Shown: one piece after another, positions 45,760-57,552 of the stretch | Layout of the letters: each line of letters opens with the position of its first letter | Numbering within the stretch: the stretch's first letter is position 1 | DNA from: Mermis nigrescens | Lineage: Eukaryota; Nematoda; Enoplea; Mermithida; Mermithidae | DNA length: 64,000 nt | Assembly (NCBI GenBank): GCA_036768485.1 | Contig: JAVLUZ010000150.1 | Span: 868,001-932,000 of the forward strand | Direction of reading: 5' to 3' | The notes under the pieces: model-generated | Databases searched by the model: none | The model's input: only the letters and a program-made list of their open reading frames with translations | What the model was told of the DNA's origin: nothing | Program-made: the position numbers and the translations under genes

Positions 45760-48700
45760 GTCAGTAAAATGTAATATATACAGACAGACATATAATGGCT
45801 CAAAATTTTGGGAGGGGTGGACAATGCAGCGGGCCATTTTGATGGGGATAAATGATCTTCAATTTTGCAAAATACATAAAATGCACATTTTTGTTAAAAA
45901 TGGGGGATGTAAAAGGCTCAGTCATTTAGGGGATGAGGGACGATCGATTTCGGCTGGGGGATCCGCCAAACCCTATATAATACATGTTTGCATGATTACA
46001 TAACTCACACTGTATGTATGGTAACATCCATACACGTTGTAACGGCTTGAAATTTTGGGTCGAAGTCCCCGGCCATTAAGGGGGGCATACATGTAAGAAG
46101 GTATGGGGGATCCCCATCTAAATTTGATCGTTCTCCCATCTCCCCAAAGCCAGAAAATTTCCGACCCTCCCCCATCCCTCGATTTTTGAAAAAATTGAAT
46201 TTTTTGGCCGTTTTTAGGTAATTCTTGACCCTTTTTCGCCAAAATTTAGGTCAATAACCCCCCAACCCCTGAAAATGGCCGAAGACCTAAAATTTCGATC
46301 CGTTACATGTATGGGGGTTTAAGGACCTTCTTCTATCAAAAAGGGCCAAAAAACACCTAAGAATGGCCAAAAAATTCAATTTTTTCCAAATATTAGGGGG
46401 TGAAAAATTTTATGGCCTTGTTGGATGAGAAGGACAGTCAACTTCGAATGAGGGATCCCCCGCCCCCTCTTACATGTCTGGTAACATCCACTCGTATAAT
46501 AATTTGAATTCTTTTTATTGTGTTTCACTTCACATATTCCTCTAACAAATTTGGCGTATTTTGCATTTTCTATCTTAGTCTGATTAGATATTTAAAATTG
46601 GAAATGATCTACTGACTGAAGACACGTTTCTTAGTTTTCCGTGGTAAATCCAGTCGTATTAAAAAGTTGTTAATTTAGACATGGCATGTTAAAGCGGTGA
46701 ATACGGGCTTGAGCATCTTGTCCCATTCTGCAATGAAAAAAGCAATTTGTTTCTACTTACGGTACTTTGAATCTCAGTCCATTTTTTCGTTCTTAATTTT
46801 TAGTATGAATTCTTTTTTCGCCAAAACGAATTTTTATTAAACAAGATGAGACAGTCGTTTCTCAGCTCTAAGCAGCAATCAAAAAATATTTAATCACTTA
46901 TGTAACTTAAAGTAAGGAAGGAGATAATCAAATAGATATAACATCTTTTTTACTGGATTCAAGCGTTTTATAATCATTTTCAATATTATATAATCATTTT
47001 CAGGCATTTTTGCAGAAATTTTTTTAATTAAATGAATTTTCGGCCTTTTATTTTGCCATATTTTCCTCAGAAAATTTTCTTTTTTTCATTTTGGAGTCTG
47101 TACCACACATAGGCCCGGGGGCTTGGGATGTTTGTACGTATCCCCAGAATCCGGTATACCCCCAGGATTGAATTTTTGGGATTTTTTCCGGTTTTGCGCC
47201 ATTCAGACCCCCAGAATAAGGTCGCTCGCTGCCCATAAACTCCCACGTGCTTGTCTAGTAGTCGTGCACACATGTGGGCGTGGGCGGTTCGGGGGTATGC
47301 ACTCCCGAGAAGCCAAAATGCCCGCCTAGAAACAACCCCTCCCCTAGAAACCAATTTTTTAAATTTTTTGTTTTTTTCGCAATTTTTTGATGCCAATGGA
47401 TAGTTCTCGATGAGAAACGTTGAAAAATGGTGTTTTTTCGCCATACCACCATTTTTAAGGCATTTTTTTACCTTTGAAAAATCTTGCACCCCCTCCCTCT
47501 AGAATTTTGTTGCTGCCCACGTATGGTCGTGCACAGTGTGATACAGATATTCTTTATTGTCAGATAAGCCGCGGTTCAAACGTTCTGCTGACTTTGATCA
47601 AACATTCGCTGGTAATACAGATGATTGTTTTCGTCTGAATATCTCGGTGGCCAAGAAATCAGTAAAGTTGCATGTATCAAATGAACACTGTGATATAATT
47701 GTTGCTTCCCCTTTGGGTATCAGAAGTGCTACTGGTGTTGAAGATCAGAAAGATTTTGACGCTGACTTTCTGTCATCCATTGAGATTGTTGTTTGCGAAT
47801 TGACCGACATTTTTCTAATGCAGAATTGGAGCCACGTGCTGCATGTTTTTCGACATCTTAATCAGAGGTACAGCGTGTCATTTTCAGTATTACATAAAGT
47901 GTTTTTTGATAAGTAAATTGTTAATACATATTTGCACACTTCCATTGGTAAAAATGAGGTTTAATAATATTCATTTATTAGTTGCGCAAGTATCATAAGG
48001 TCTTAATTGTAGAAGTTGCATTGTGTTCGTTGCAAGATTTGATAGCGTATTGGCGATTAAATTTAAGTTAGTCATGAGCTAAATTATTAAATAGAATAGC
48101 AGATGTGCTAAAAAAATTTTAAAATTCAAATAACGTAAGTAAAAAATTTATCGCTCTTTCTTATCACCATACATACATACATACATGCACATGAGGGGTG
48201 AGGGCTATTATTACCCCCTGAAGTGTCAGTCGGATAGGTAACTGTTCGGCGATTTGGAGCTGAAGTTTCGAAGACAAAATGTCAAATCTTTCTGCACTCT
48301 GCGCACTTTTATGTGTTTTTTACTCTAGAAGCGCTCAAAATTGTGTCAAAATCGTATAAAAATCAAAATTTTTCTTCTCGTTAATCAATTTCTTGATTTT
48401 TTAGCGTTAAAAGCGATATAATGCCGTCAAAATGGACTGATAATGCTTTTAAAATGTGGCATTATAGAGGGAATAATAGCGTTTCATAGGATATTTTGAC
48501 AATTTTCGTCGTTTGACTATCAAAAAGAATCGTAAACAATAAATTGTCTTGGATTTTTAGGAATTTACCCCCTGCCGAGCCTAACCTTGTGCATCTATGC
48601 TCATCACTATAATTTGACTGCGGTAGTTTTTCATGTCGTGCTCACTGAAAAAATTCGATCATGTGCTATTGACCGATCCTTAATTTATAAAAGTTTTGGA

Positions 48701-51700
48701 CCTTTCTAAATACGGATAATTCGCAAAAAGTTTATCAAACATAAACCATTTTTATTGCATATTTAAATGCATTTCGATATAGATTGCGAATGAAGATTTT
48801 GTTAAGCCCTTCCATCGAAGTTTTTGCAGGCCAGCAAAGGTGACCTCGCTTCACACGAATTTATCCCGCATCCGTAATTACATGCTTAATGACCAGAGTA
48901 GATTTTATCGCCAAACTATCGTACTTTCGAGATTAGATGCGCCGGAAATTCGAGCATTGTTCAGCAAATTTTGTCTCAATTTTGACGGTCTTGCGATGGC
49001 TTTATCATTTTCAGTGCCGCCGCCGTCGATTAGCCAAATAATGGCGGTTATACCTCAGGCGTTCTATCGATTCGACTCTAACTCAGTGCAGGTTTACAGT
49101 TTTTTCGGTCTTTTAAGGTTTTATTTCGCAATATATTTCTCTAACTTTTAATCTTTACTTTTTATTCATTACGTCACCGATATCAGAATTAACATAAATT
49201 TTGTATGAAAGTTGGATTTGATGATTCCTTGCTCAAAGTTACATAACTAGACCACGTTGCTCGTTTCAGAAATTACTTTGAGATTTTTATCCGAATAATG
49301 AATGTATCTTAGTTTTGCCTCAAAACGAAAAAACGCTTATTATTCCTATTCGCAATCAGTTTTTCTCGACTTTAGCTAGCTTCTTTTAAAAACTAGAAAA
49401 CTTTGTCAGTCGTTTAGTGCAAATGCAAGTTTGTCATGTTCATGGACTGATTTCCCACCTGGAGTTTCTTATTCTCTGATTTTTCACTTTTGATTAAGTG
49501 CTTTGGTTCGGCCGATCGAAATTTGAAGTTTTAATTAGTATTGTTGTAATTCCTGTCATTATTTAGGCTATCGGTTGGTTCATTGTCGTGAAGTTTAGGT
49601 TTAGTTCAGTTATTTTCTATCCGATTCGTCAAAACGGCTTGTCATAAGTCTTTCTAAAATTACATTGAAGAATCTTATGAAAAAGTTGTTGAAAACGCTG
49701 AAAAATCGAAAATTTCGTCTTCGCTTTTGAAAAATCACAACTGGCTTAGAGCTTAGCTTTTTTTAATTTCTCATTCTTTTTCTTGTTTTGCTGTTTATGA
49801 TTTTCGCGTCTTGAAAATGTTATACAACAGCGACAGGACAGCCCAAGATGTAATATTGATAGGTGGGCAGCATTCAAATTCTGTGGATCCGGTGGGGCGA
49901 AATCGCCCCAAATAGCACCTAAAATTCAATTCTAGGGATCTTTCGATTTTTGAGGTACGCCAGATATCTCGGGGAGGGGGTCCAGACGTCCAAACCCCAT
50001 GCTCATGTGTGTAATATCCGGTTTCGGCCCCTTAGCCAAAAGTTGGACGGTGCAAGCGGTTCTCTTTGTACATTAGAGCCTGAAAATTCACAATTTTGGG
50101 TCCGTACAAATTACCATTTTTGGACCAGAGAAACTTGTTTTTGGACCCAAACAATAACATTCTGGGTCAGGACAACCACCTTTTAAGGCTGATAAATTAC
50201 TTTCTCGACCAGGACAACCTTTTTTCGAATATGGACAATCAGTTTTTGGATCTGGACAGCCTTTTTCTAGACGAATTGCACGATTACTTTTTGAACCAGG
50301 ACAACCAACTCTCTTATTGGAAGGTTGGCAACCGATGACTAATGCTTAGGTATAATAACAAGGATTGAATGTAATTATGCTTTACATTCACTCTCTGCTC
50401 AGCACATTTTGATTACACATGTATGCCTAAGGTCAGAGGCGAATTCCATGGGGCGGGGGTAGTCGCTCCTCCATCGGCCTAAAATAGTTGGCGAGATGAA
50501 GAATAAATATGTAATTTGCAAGAATTGCTGACTATGAGTGTTCGTAATTCCTTAAACTTTTCCGGCGCTTCGCCCAGAATCATAACTATAAATCACAAAT
50601 ATTTACTTTCTTGGCGGCCTGGAAACCATATTTCAGCAGAAGAAATGGGTCTTAAAACGATTTCAAGAGCAAAAACAGCTATATCAGCTCAGTTTTCTTC
50701 TATATTCAAGCATAACTTTTAAAAATTTTCGACGTTCCGCGTGAATGTTGCTAACATTGGGAATCAAGCGATAATTCAAGCTTCTAAGCTTCGTTCCGCC
50801 TAAATTTCACAAATTTTCCGGCGCTTTGCGCCGGGTTTTAAAGAAATTTAATTATTTTGTTCGCTCAAAATCGTCGAAAATTTTGAAATTTTTCCTAAAA
50901 GGTTGCGCTAGCTATCTTAAATTATATTACACACGAGGAAAGGTCGATAAAACGCTATTCCGGAAGTGAGGGGCAAATTTTAGGAACTATTTTCGACTCT
51001 TTTTTAAAAGATGGGATACCGCCTCTTTTACGAAAATAATAGATCCGCAACTGCCTAAGTACAGGATCAGTCGGCCAGCACTCTAGCAAATAATCTAGAA
51101 ATTGTTTCATTGCTTGTAAATTATGAAATAAATTCAGTGCTTCGGCACTGTATGCCAAATAGCGGAAAGGAGGTACCGAAATATAGCTTCTTTAATATGC
51201 TTTTGCCACAAAACTGTTTATTAAGTTCAATTAGACTATGAATTTTCCTTTATTTTTTCAATCAGATTAAAAAAATGAAAAACATCGGATTTTCTTTTCA
51301 ATTTTAATGCTTTTCAGGACGACGCCGACTGTCGTTTCGATTTCTTTTGTCGACGTCTTTTACCCGATATCAAATCGTCGCCGCTTTCAAATCGCTTGCT
51401 CGTCTTTGTTTCGTCTTATTTTGACTTCGTTCGACTTAGAAATTTATTTAAAAGCGCCGAGCACGCCACAGATATTTCGTTCGTACAGGTAAGTTTCTCT
51501 TTGGTTCTCCTTGAATTAGTCGTTTCTGAAGTTTGTATTAGTTGAAACTTGAAATACTTACTTTACACTGTACAGCACATGTGCATTGCACTTTACAGTA
51601 TACTTTACATTTACCATAATGTTAATCGGTATACTTATAAATATGAATTGAGTACTATACGTTCTGTATCCTTCACATGAAGCGTAGGTCAACTGAAAAA

Positions 51701-54700
51701 TTGTAAATATTCCTAATGATGGCTGCGCTTTCTGTGCTCAAAGCATCAACAACAATAAACAACAAAGATTTATTGCAAAACGTACAAGACATGGTAAAAA
51801 TAAAGACACAGCGTACGATACAAAGATATGATAAAACGACATATGACTAAAACGTCAGCAACGGGACACGCAGTCACGAAAGTGAAAACTTACGCGTGCC
51901 CCTTCAGATGAACAGAAAAATCAAAAGCATTAAGTTTGCGTATAAAAATTTCTAAGCTAGGTGAATTTACAACATCAACTGGAAGTGAATTCCACAGATT
52001 CACATATCTGTGACTGAAATCATACTTGAGAATATCTGAACGAGCTACTGGAACAGTCAGTTTAAGGTTATTGACAGAGCGAGTATAGTTGCGATTAAAA
52101 GCGGAAAACTCGTCACAGAGAATGTGTGATTTGCCATTAATAATCTGATAATAAAAGGATAAAGCAAAACGAATACGGCGTATTTCGAGACGTTCTAACG
52201 ACAGACTTTTTAAACGATCATTATATGACAAACCACTGTTAAAACCAAAAATACAACGGGTAAACTTGCACTGAACTCGCTCGATACGATCAATATCTCG
52301 AATACGATAAGGACTCCAAACGGTACAACAGTACTCTAAAAGAAATAAAAAATTAAAAAAATTGTAAAAAAAAATTAGTAAAAAAATCAGTAAAAAATTT
52401 TTTGTCGGTTATTCGATCGAAGTTTTTTAACATGTTAAATTATTTATTATTAGCATTAAATATTAAAATTAAAAATGTTTATTTGTTTTTTTATAAAGTT
52501 CGTTACGTACATCCTGCATTATGTATTACGAAGAATTGTTCATTTCTCGCGATCTCGATTACAGCGGCGACATACTCCGAATTGATTTCTGGATTTTAAT
52601 GAAAAGTTTTATTCAGATAATTTTAATTACTTATAAATTGTTTTTAATCTATTTTTTAGTATTCTAATTTTAGCGTATAATCGTTCAAATTTAATCAAGT
52701 TTGTGACCTGCCTATCCTGAAATTCGTAACTAATGAGCCTAACATTTCGCCCTGATGTATAAAAATGGTAAAGTGGTAAAAATTATGTTAAAAATTAAAA
52801 TTAAATCAAAAATTAAAATTAAATTAAAAATTAAAATCAAAAAGTGGCAAAAATTAAGAGCGAAAATAACTTTAATTTCATATATCTTTGTGTAATGAAA
52901 TTGTTTTATCGAAAGTCGATACGATAATTTCTTAGTAATTTTTTCAGGCGTGCGAATATTCCAGCGTTGACAAGATATCGCGAGCGCGCGATTTGTTCTT
53001 CCACGGCAAAAAGCACGTCATGCTTTTGACGGAAAGATTTCACTTTTTCAAGCGCTACGCTATTCGCGGCGTGCGTCACGTGATTTTCTACCAATTGCCG
53101 CTTTACAATTCGTTTTACGCCGACGTCTGCGATTGGACAAAATGGAGCGACGCCGACGCTCGACGGCTGACGTCGGACGGCGACGCGGCGACTCTGGCGA
53201 TCGACGGCGTTAATCGACGTCGTCGACGGTACGACAAAAATGAACGCGACGGTGCGTTATTTTTGTCAGTAATAATATAATAACAGCAAATCTACAGGTC
53301 TCGCCACGAATTATGAACGCTCAACAATCCTTAAGGATTGTTCCGCTATCTTTATAAGACAGGACGTTGTCGTATGTTTGGCATTGCTATGTTGAAACAT
53401 ATGCAGGCACGTAGCTGGCCGTCCTATTTTTGGGGGGACCAACACAAATTTTCTGGGGGACTAAGCTCAAAAAGGCCAAAAATAGCACAAAATAACGTTT
53501 GAAAAGCCCTATTTCTCCGATTTTTCTGAATTTTGGGGGGTCCGACCCCCCATCCCCCCGGAGATACATGCTCTGAACATATGATGACGTCCGATGTGGT
53601 AACAAGCATAGCAATCCTTAGCATAAGATAAGGACGCTTAAGTGCTCAAATTTTGGGGCGAAAACTGTACATACAGTATGTGGGCGTGTTTGCGTATATG
53701 TTCAACAGGACCTATACGTGTAACGGGAGTTTAGGGAGATCTTCACCCGAGGTTAGTCGTCTATAAACTGTCCCTTCGAAAATTGATATACAGTCGAAGT
53801 CAGATAATGCACACCCCTTAGGGACCATGGCCAAAGGTTTGCATTAACCGGAGTGTGTAATTTCCGCGTTAACTGTAAAGAATTCTGTTATCCCTTCAGT
53901 ATAATGACAGAAGAAATAAAATGACGCCCGAAGCTGTATATCCTCGCCGGTTGCTGTAGAATTAGTAGTGTAGCAATAACAATTAAAGCTTTTGTTTTGC
54001 ACAAGGTGACTTAGTGTGCATATAAATAGTGTAGGTAAATCTACGTGTGCATTATCCGGGGACCGCGTGCTCATTATCCGAGGTGTGCATTAAGCGTATG
54101 CATTTACACACTGACTTATGTATATGCTGCGGTCTTGTCAGCCGTGTGCATTACGCATTATCCGAGGTGTCTTACTATGTTTTAACAATTTTTTGTCGGA
54201 ACCATGTGTGTTGGTGTGCATTAACCGGAAGAGTGCATTATCCAAGTTCGACTGTATTTGTCTTTCCCAGATTTTCAGGTAAAAATTTCGTTTTTAGGTC
54301 ATTTTTGAGAGATTTTCTCGTTTTTGATCGAAAATCGAGGGTCCTCTCGTCCTTCCCTTCGGATGGTCAACTTTTTCACTCAAAACTTTAGAAAAACATG
54401 CATCAACTCATTAGTGGTATGAGAGGAGTCCTTAATTGGTTTTGAAGAGTAGGCTTTTCGTTGCTTTTTATGAGCTTTAAGCAAACTGACATGGTCTGCT
54501 ATCCTTAACTCTAAAATAGCCGGCTATCGCCACACATGGGCGTGAGAGATGTTTGGGGGTTACCCGTACGTGGGTGTGGGGGTATGCACCCCTCCCCCAG
54601 AAGGCCGAATACCCCTCACCCCTATGAAACTAAAATACCCCCTCCGGAATTCAATTTTTGAAATTTTTTGTTTTTTTTTCGCAATTTTTTGATGCCAATG

Positions 54701-57552
54701 GATATTGCTTGATGAGAAACATTGGAAAATGGTGTTTTTTCGCCATATCACCATTTTAAGACCATTTTTTTACCTTTGAAAAATCTTGCACCCCAGAATT
54801 TCGGTGCTGCCCACCTATGGTTGTACCCTCAGAAGTTGAAAAACCACCCGCAGATTACTGTAGACCCCATGTATGGCTCTCCGCCCCCCTGGAATCTCAT
54901 CTTTATACATGCAATGTCTTACAAATATGTACATATGCTAGATATTGATATTAAAGTTCAAAAATGGACTCAAAGCTTCTGATAACATTTGTATTTTATC
55001 GCATTATTCTAGATAGTTCAAGTCCCTGCATGTATTTTTTCATTTTATCTTAACAAGTTTATTATTGAGTTTGGAGATGTACGAGTACATTGTATGTTTA
55101 AAGAAGGTGAAGCTCGTCTTGCTGATTTGAACTTATGTACATTCATCTAAAGCCCAGATTATCCGTTTCATCCAAATTTATACATAATTGCATTTTTACA
55201 TTAGGATTTTTCACTCTTCATTAATCTATAAAATTATTCCACTGACAAGCACTAGGCCTTACGCTAATTTAAACGATTTGTCACGTTGCAAAAATAAGCT
55301 TCCGTCACATAAATTGTGCTAGCCTAACCTGTTTCCTAATTATTAGCTTAATCCTAAAAGAGCTCAGTAACTTCTTTGGTCGTATATATTCATTGTGTGG
55401 TTACTTATTAATATTATCGTTTTAATGTCTTCAAAAAAGCTTCAAATGTAAATATTTAGCATAGTTATTTTCATTGAATTATGTATGTTTTTAAGGCTTC
55501 ATAAAATTAGTTATTGCAATCAGACAATGCATCTGAAAGCATCAAACGCTGATGTGTTCCAAGCAGAAATCATGTAATCGATAAATCATCGCACTCGAAA
55601 ATTCTGTCTTATCTAGCTTGACTATGGTTTACCTATCACGAGGAATGTCAAAAAAAGAACGAAATACCATGCAGTTTTCTCAGTTAAATCAACTATGATT
55701 CATTTTGTACGAAACACAGATGGGCAAATCCAGAAATGGTCATACGGTAAATTGTGGTCATTATTTTTCGTACAAGGTCCATTTTCACATGAACAAATGT
55801 GGTACATAACTAAAAATCTTTGCTCATTCTGCTTGCATATAATAAACTTTAGCGGTTTTACTATAATATACATACCTAAGTGTGTTTTATCTGCTTAAGC
55901 TGCCTTTTTGATCTTTACTAGCAGGGGCGGATGTAAGGGGGTGGGGACGGCCGCCCCTTCCTCCCATTGGCCAAACATATTTGGCGAGATAAAAAATGGA
56001 TATGTAATTTACTATGATTTTTAGCCGTCAGTGACCATAATTTCTCAAATTTTTCCGGCGTGCGCGCCGGATAATACCTATTAATGACGAAACAGCTATT
56101 TTATCATAGTTTTCCTCTATTTTCAATCAAAAATTTTCGACGGTTCGCATCAAATGCTACAAATACAGGAAATCAATTAAAAAATCAAGCTTCTAAACGT
56201 CCATCCGCCTAAATTTCCAGAATTTTTCGGCGCTTCGCGCCAGATTTCTGCTTAAGCCAACGAAATTTAATGATTTTTTCGCACAAACTTGTCGAAAATT
56301 CCAAAAATTTTCGGAAAAATATTACGTCAAAGTGATTTTAAGTAAAAGTATACAATGTAAAACGCCGAAAAAACACTATTTCGCGCGTGAAGGGCAAATT
56401 TTTGGACCTATTTATGACTGTTTTTGGAAAAGTCGGGGTACTGCCCCTCTTTGGAAAACCCTAGATCCGCCACTGTTTACTAGTGTACCTTCTTCAATTT
56501 ATGCATCTCTAATAAGTATAAAGGATTAAAGAAATTATTAATCGTCCCGAAAATTTTTTATAATTTTACCCTTTTCAAGTAGAATTTGCAGCCTTTTTAC
56601 CACACCAAACCCAAAATTGTCTTGCAGTACCTACCTTTCATTTTGTTAAAATCGCCTGACGATAGTACCTGATTTTCCAAAACCTCAAATAGGGGTAATA
56701 CCCATACATGGGCAGCACTGAAATTCTTGGGGATTAGGATGGGGTAAATCGCCAACAATGTTACTAAAAATAGAATTTGGTGGTCTAGAGTTATCTGCGG
56801 GGGTATTTCAACTTATGGAGGGGTACAAACCCCCTCCCCCACGCCTTATGTGGTGATACCCCCTCATCCCCCTATGACCATGTGTGGTACGAAAGATGTT
56901 GGTCGTTTCATCGTATTTTTCGCTTTTCCACACGTATGCTTTTCGGAGAGACGGGAAGAGGACTCTCACGCTGCACAGCTTTATAAAGAGTTGTAAATTG
57001 TATTGCGATATTTCTCATACGAGTGATTTTTTAAATACATAATTGCCATTTATTTCCTACTGGCGCTTCAGTTTCTGTATGAACTTATTGCTCTTGACAT
57101 TTCCGCTTGATAATTTTGATCCACTCTGCTCGACCTAAACTCATATTTGAAAAAATGTATCCATTTTATTTAAGTTTTGATCCAGTTAGTCGGCAGCTTC
57201 GTACGTAATTAGCAATGAACAAATGAATAAAATAATTTGTTTATGAGGGCGTCTTTGTCTTTACCTTAATTTTGTTTTTCTTCAACGATCTATCGTTTAG
57301 CGAGTTAAGAAATATTACCGACTTACCTATCAGATCTAAGTAAATTTTTAACCATTCATTTTAGAATCTAGTGCAAAGGAAAACGTAGAGAACGCTGTCG
57401 TCGAGCCTGATAGAAATTTGCCGCCTCCTACCTGCACTGTTCTTTTCTCTAAATACGATGCACTTCGATTAGCCGCTGTTTTGGGAGACGAAAAAGCAGC
57501 AATTTTATTGCGTAGTGATCAAGACGTTCACGTACTCGAAAGCAAAGATTAA
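44997..57552 (+). CDS. UTP25: UTP25 / digestive organ expansion factor homologue, six exons
   Basis: Exons 44997..45759, 47564..47867, 48830..49091, 51318..51488, 52948..53251 and 57365..57552 give 663 residues with all junctions in phase (1, 2, 0, 0, 1). Residues 1-60 are basic/acidic and disordered. Around 200-245 lies GFTRPRVLYLTPFRSGALKI and FVANRKRFESEYG, hallmark UTP25 motifs. Then DDCFRLNISVAKKSVKLHVS, IIVASPLGIR, FLSSIEIVVCELTDIFLMQN, SRFYRQTIVLSR, SSYFDFVRLRNLF, LLTERFHFFKRYAIRGVRHV and TVLFSKYDALRLAAVLG. UTP25 is a degenerate DEAD-box-like protein of the U3 small-subunit processome, needed for 18S rRNA maturation in the nucleolus; the vertebrate homologue DEF also affects p53 turnover. 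Length is close to the family's 700-750. An AATAAA is at about 57732. Odd: a GC-rich, Arg/Asp-rich insert near residues 560-615. Confidence 0.95.
46038..46307. mobile_element. F6 element with 24-bp-class inverted ends
   Basis: TGTAACGGCTTGAAATTTTG at the left and AAATTTCGATCCGTTACA at the right are inverted; the interior is CCCC/GGGG-rich. No clear target-site duplication. Related partial copies flank it at 45790-45985 and 46310-46490. Confidence 0.6.
47269..47525 (-). mobile_element. F1 MITE, exact 8-bp TSD
   Basis: Runs CACATGTGGGCGTGG to GCTGCCCACGTATG between GTCGTGCA copies (47261-47268, 47526-47533). It ends 38 bp before UTP25 exon 2. Confidence 0.88.
47564..47867 (+). CDS. UTP25: UTP25 exon 2
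   Basis: After TTTATTGTCAG. Encodes KPRFKRSADFDQTF to VLHVFRHLNQ, including ASPLGIR and the LTDIFLMQNW block that sits where a DEAD motif would be. The donor is CAGAG|GTACAG. Confidence 0.93.
48183..48600. repeat. F7 repeat in UTP25 intron 2
   Basis: TGCACATGAGGGGTGAGGG at the left, CTAACCTTGTGCATCTATG at the right. The interior (AAAGCGATATAATGCCG, AAAATGGACTGATAATGC) matches 17150-17370 and the ends match 35390-35600. It is preceded by a (TACA)n microsatellite at 48168. Confidence 0.55.
48830..49091 (+). CDS. UTP25: UTP25 exon 3
   Basis: After AAGTTTTTGCAG. Encodes PAKVTSLHTNLSRIRNYM, DQSRFYRQTIVLSR and ISQIMAVIPQAFYRF. The donor is CAG|GTTTAC, phase 0. Confidence 0.93.
49859..50011 (+). 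mobile_element. F9 MITE
   Basis: Runs ATAGGTGGGCAGCATTC to CATGCTCATGTGTG, flanked by TAATATTG / TAATATCC. Related to F1 by its ends. In UTP25 intron 3. Confidence 0.65.
50095..50338 (+). repeat. 21-bp minisatellite in UTP25 intron 3
   Basis: About ten decayed units of a TTTTTGGACCAGGACAACC type. Because the period is 21 the frame from 50096 stays open for 80 codons and reads as a heptad-like FLDQDNL repeat (PFLDQRN, LFLDPNN, YFLDQDN, LFLDELH). Probably non-coding, but see findings. Confidence 0.65.
50434..51053 (+). mobile_element. F3 MITE in UTP25 intron 3
   Basis: Runs CAGAGGCGAATTCCATGG to ATAGATCCGCAACTG, flanked by CCTAAGGT / CCTAAGTA (6 of 8). Hairpin GGCGCTTTGCGCC near 50821. Confidence 0.8.
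51318..51488 (+). CDS. UTP25: UTP25 exon 4
   Basis: Between TTTTCAG and CAG|GTAAGT. 57 codons: DDADCRFDFFCRRLLPDI, LLVFVSSYFDFVRLRNLFKS, ATDISFVQ. This is the strand-helix of the second RecA-like lobe. Confidence 0.94.
51745..52345 (-). pseudogene. 5'-truncated non-LTR retrotransposon in UTP25 intron 4
   Basis: The minus frame reads LSYNDRLKSLSLERLEIRRI, ARSDILKYDFSHRYVNLWNS and LPVDVVNSPSLEIFIRKLN, the C-terminal ORF2 region. The 3' end has a TTG-rich tail (plus strand CATCAACAACAATAAACAAC at about 51748). Opposite to the host gene. Confidence 0.75.
52346..52947 (+). other. UTP25: AT-rich end of UTP25 intron 4
   Basis: Simple AATTAAA-type tracts (52340-52420, 52755-52870). No element or gene recognised. 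Confidence 0.45.
52948..53251 (+). CDS. UTP25: UTP25 exon 5
   Basis: After ATTTTTTCAG. Encodes ACEYSSVDKISRARDLFFHG, HVMLLTERFHFFKRYAIRGV and HVIFYQLPLYNSFYADVCDW, then a divergent SDADARRLTSDGDAATLAID stretch. The donor is GACG|GTGCGT. Confidence 0.93.
53404..53575 (-). mobile_element. F5 MITE, exact 8-bp TSD
   Basis: Runs CAGGCACGTAGCTGGCC to GATACATGCTCTG between AACATATG copies (53396-53403, 53576-53583). In UTP25 intron 5. Confidence 0.85.
53760..54280. repeat. Repeats of GTGTGCATTATCCG words
   Basis: GTGCATTAACCGG, GTGTGCATTATCCGGGG, TCATTATCCGAGGTGTGCAT and similar words recur six or more times, several as inverted pairs across 53770-54255. Looks like a decayed element with subterminal repeats; termini near CAGTCGAAGTCAGATAATGC (53792) and CATTATCCAAGTTCGACTG (54236) are inverted. 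Confidence 0.5.
54531..54875 (-). mobile_element. F2 MITE interrupted by an F1 element
   Basis: CACACATGGGCGTG at the left; the F2 interior resumes after the insertion (AGAAGTTGAAAAACCACCC, GATTACTGTAGACCCC) and ends ATGTATG. The outer flanks are diverged. Confidence 0.65.
54565..54819 (-). mobile_element. F1 MITE nested in F2
   Basis: Runs CGTACGTGGGTGTGG to GCTGCCCACCTATG with a full F1 interior. Flanks GGTTACCC / GTTGTACCC look like a diverged duplication of F2 sequence. Confidence 0.72.
55922..56475 (+). mobile_element. F3 MITE, exact 8-bp TSD
   Basis: Runs CAGGGGCGGATGTAAGG to CTAGATCCGCCACTG between TTTACTAG copies (55914-55921, 56476-56483). Hairpins GGCGTGCGCGCC and GGCGCTTCGCGCC. 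In UTP25 intron 5. Confidence 0.88.
56703..56852 (+). mobile_element. F2 MITE
   Basis: Runs CATACATGGGCAGCAC to ACGCCTTATGTG, flanked by GTAATACC / GTGATACC (7 of 8). In UTP25 intron 5. The rest of the intron (54876-55921, 56853-57364) is AT-rich with no gene seen. Confidence 0.75.
57365..57552 (+). CDS. UTP25: UTP25 exon 6 (C-terminal)
   Basis: After TTCATTTTAG. A Glu-rich linker is followed by PPPTCTVLFSKYDALRLAAV and LGDEKAAILLRSDQDVHVLE, then TAA. It matches the conserved UTP25 C-terminus. Confidence 0.93.

Larger units (their letters stand above)
45760..47563 (+). other. UTP25: UTP25 intron 1
   Basis: Contains F6-type sequence (45790-46480), an F9-like stretch (47100-47240) and the F1 copy at 47269. 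46480-47040 is AT-rich with nothing recognised. Confidence 0.5.

Noticed and set aside
47557..47566. TTG or other start at the beginning of UTP25 exon 2 as a separate gene
   Set aside because: The sequence is an internal exon of UTP25 joined in phase to exon 1; no independent start is needed.
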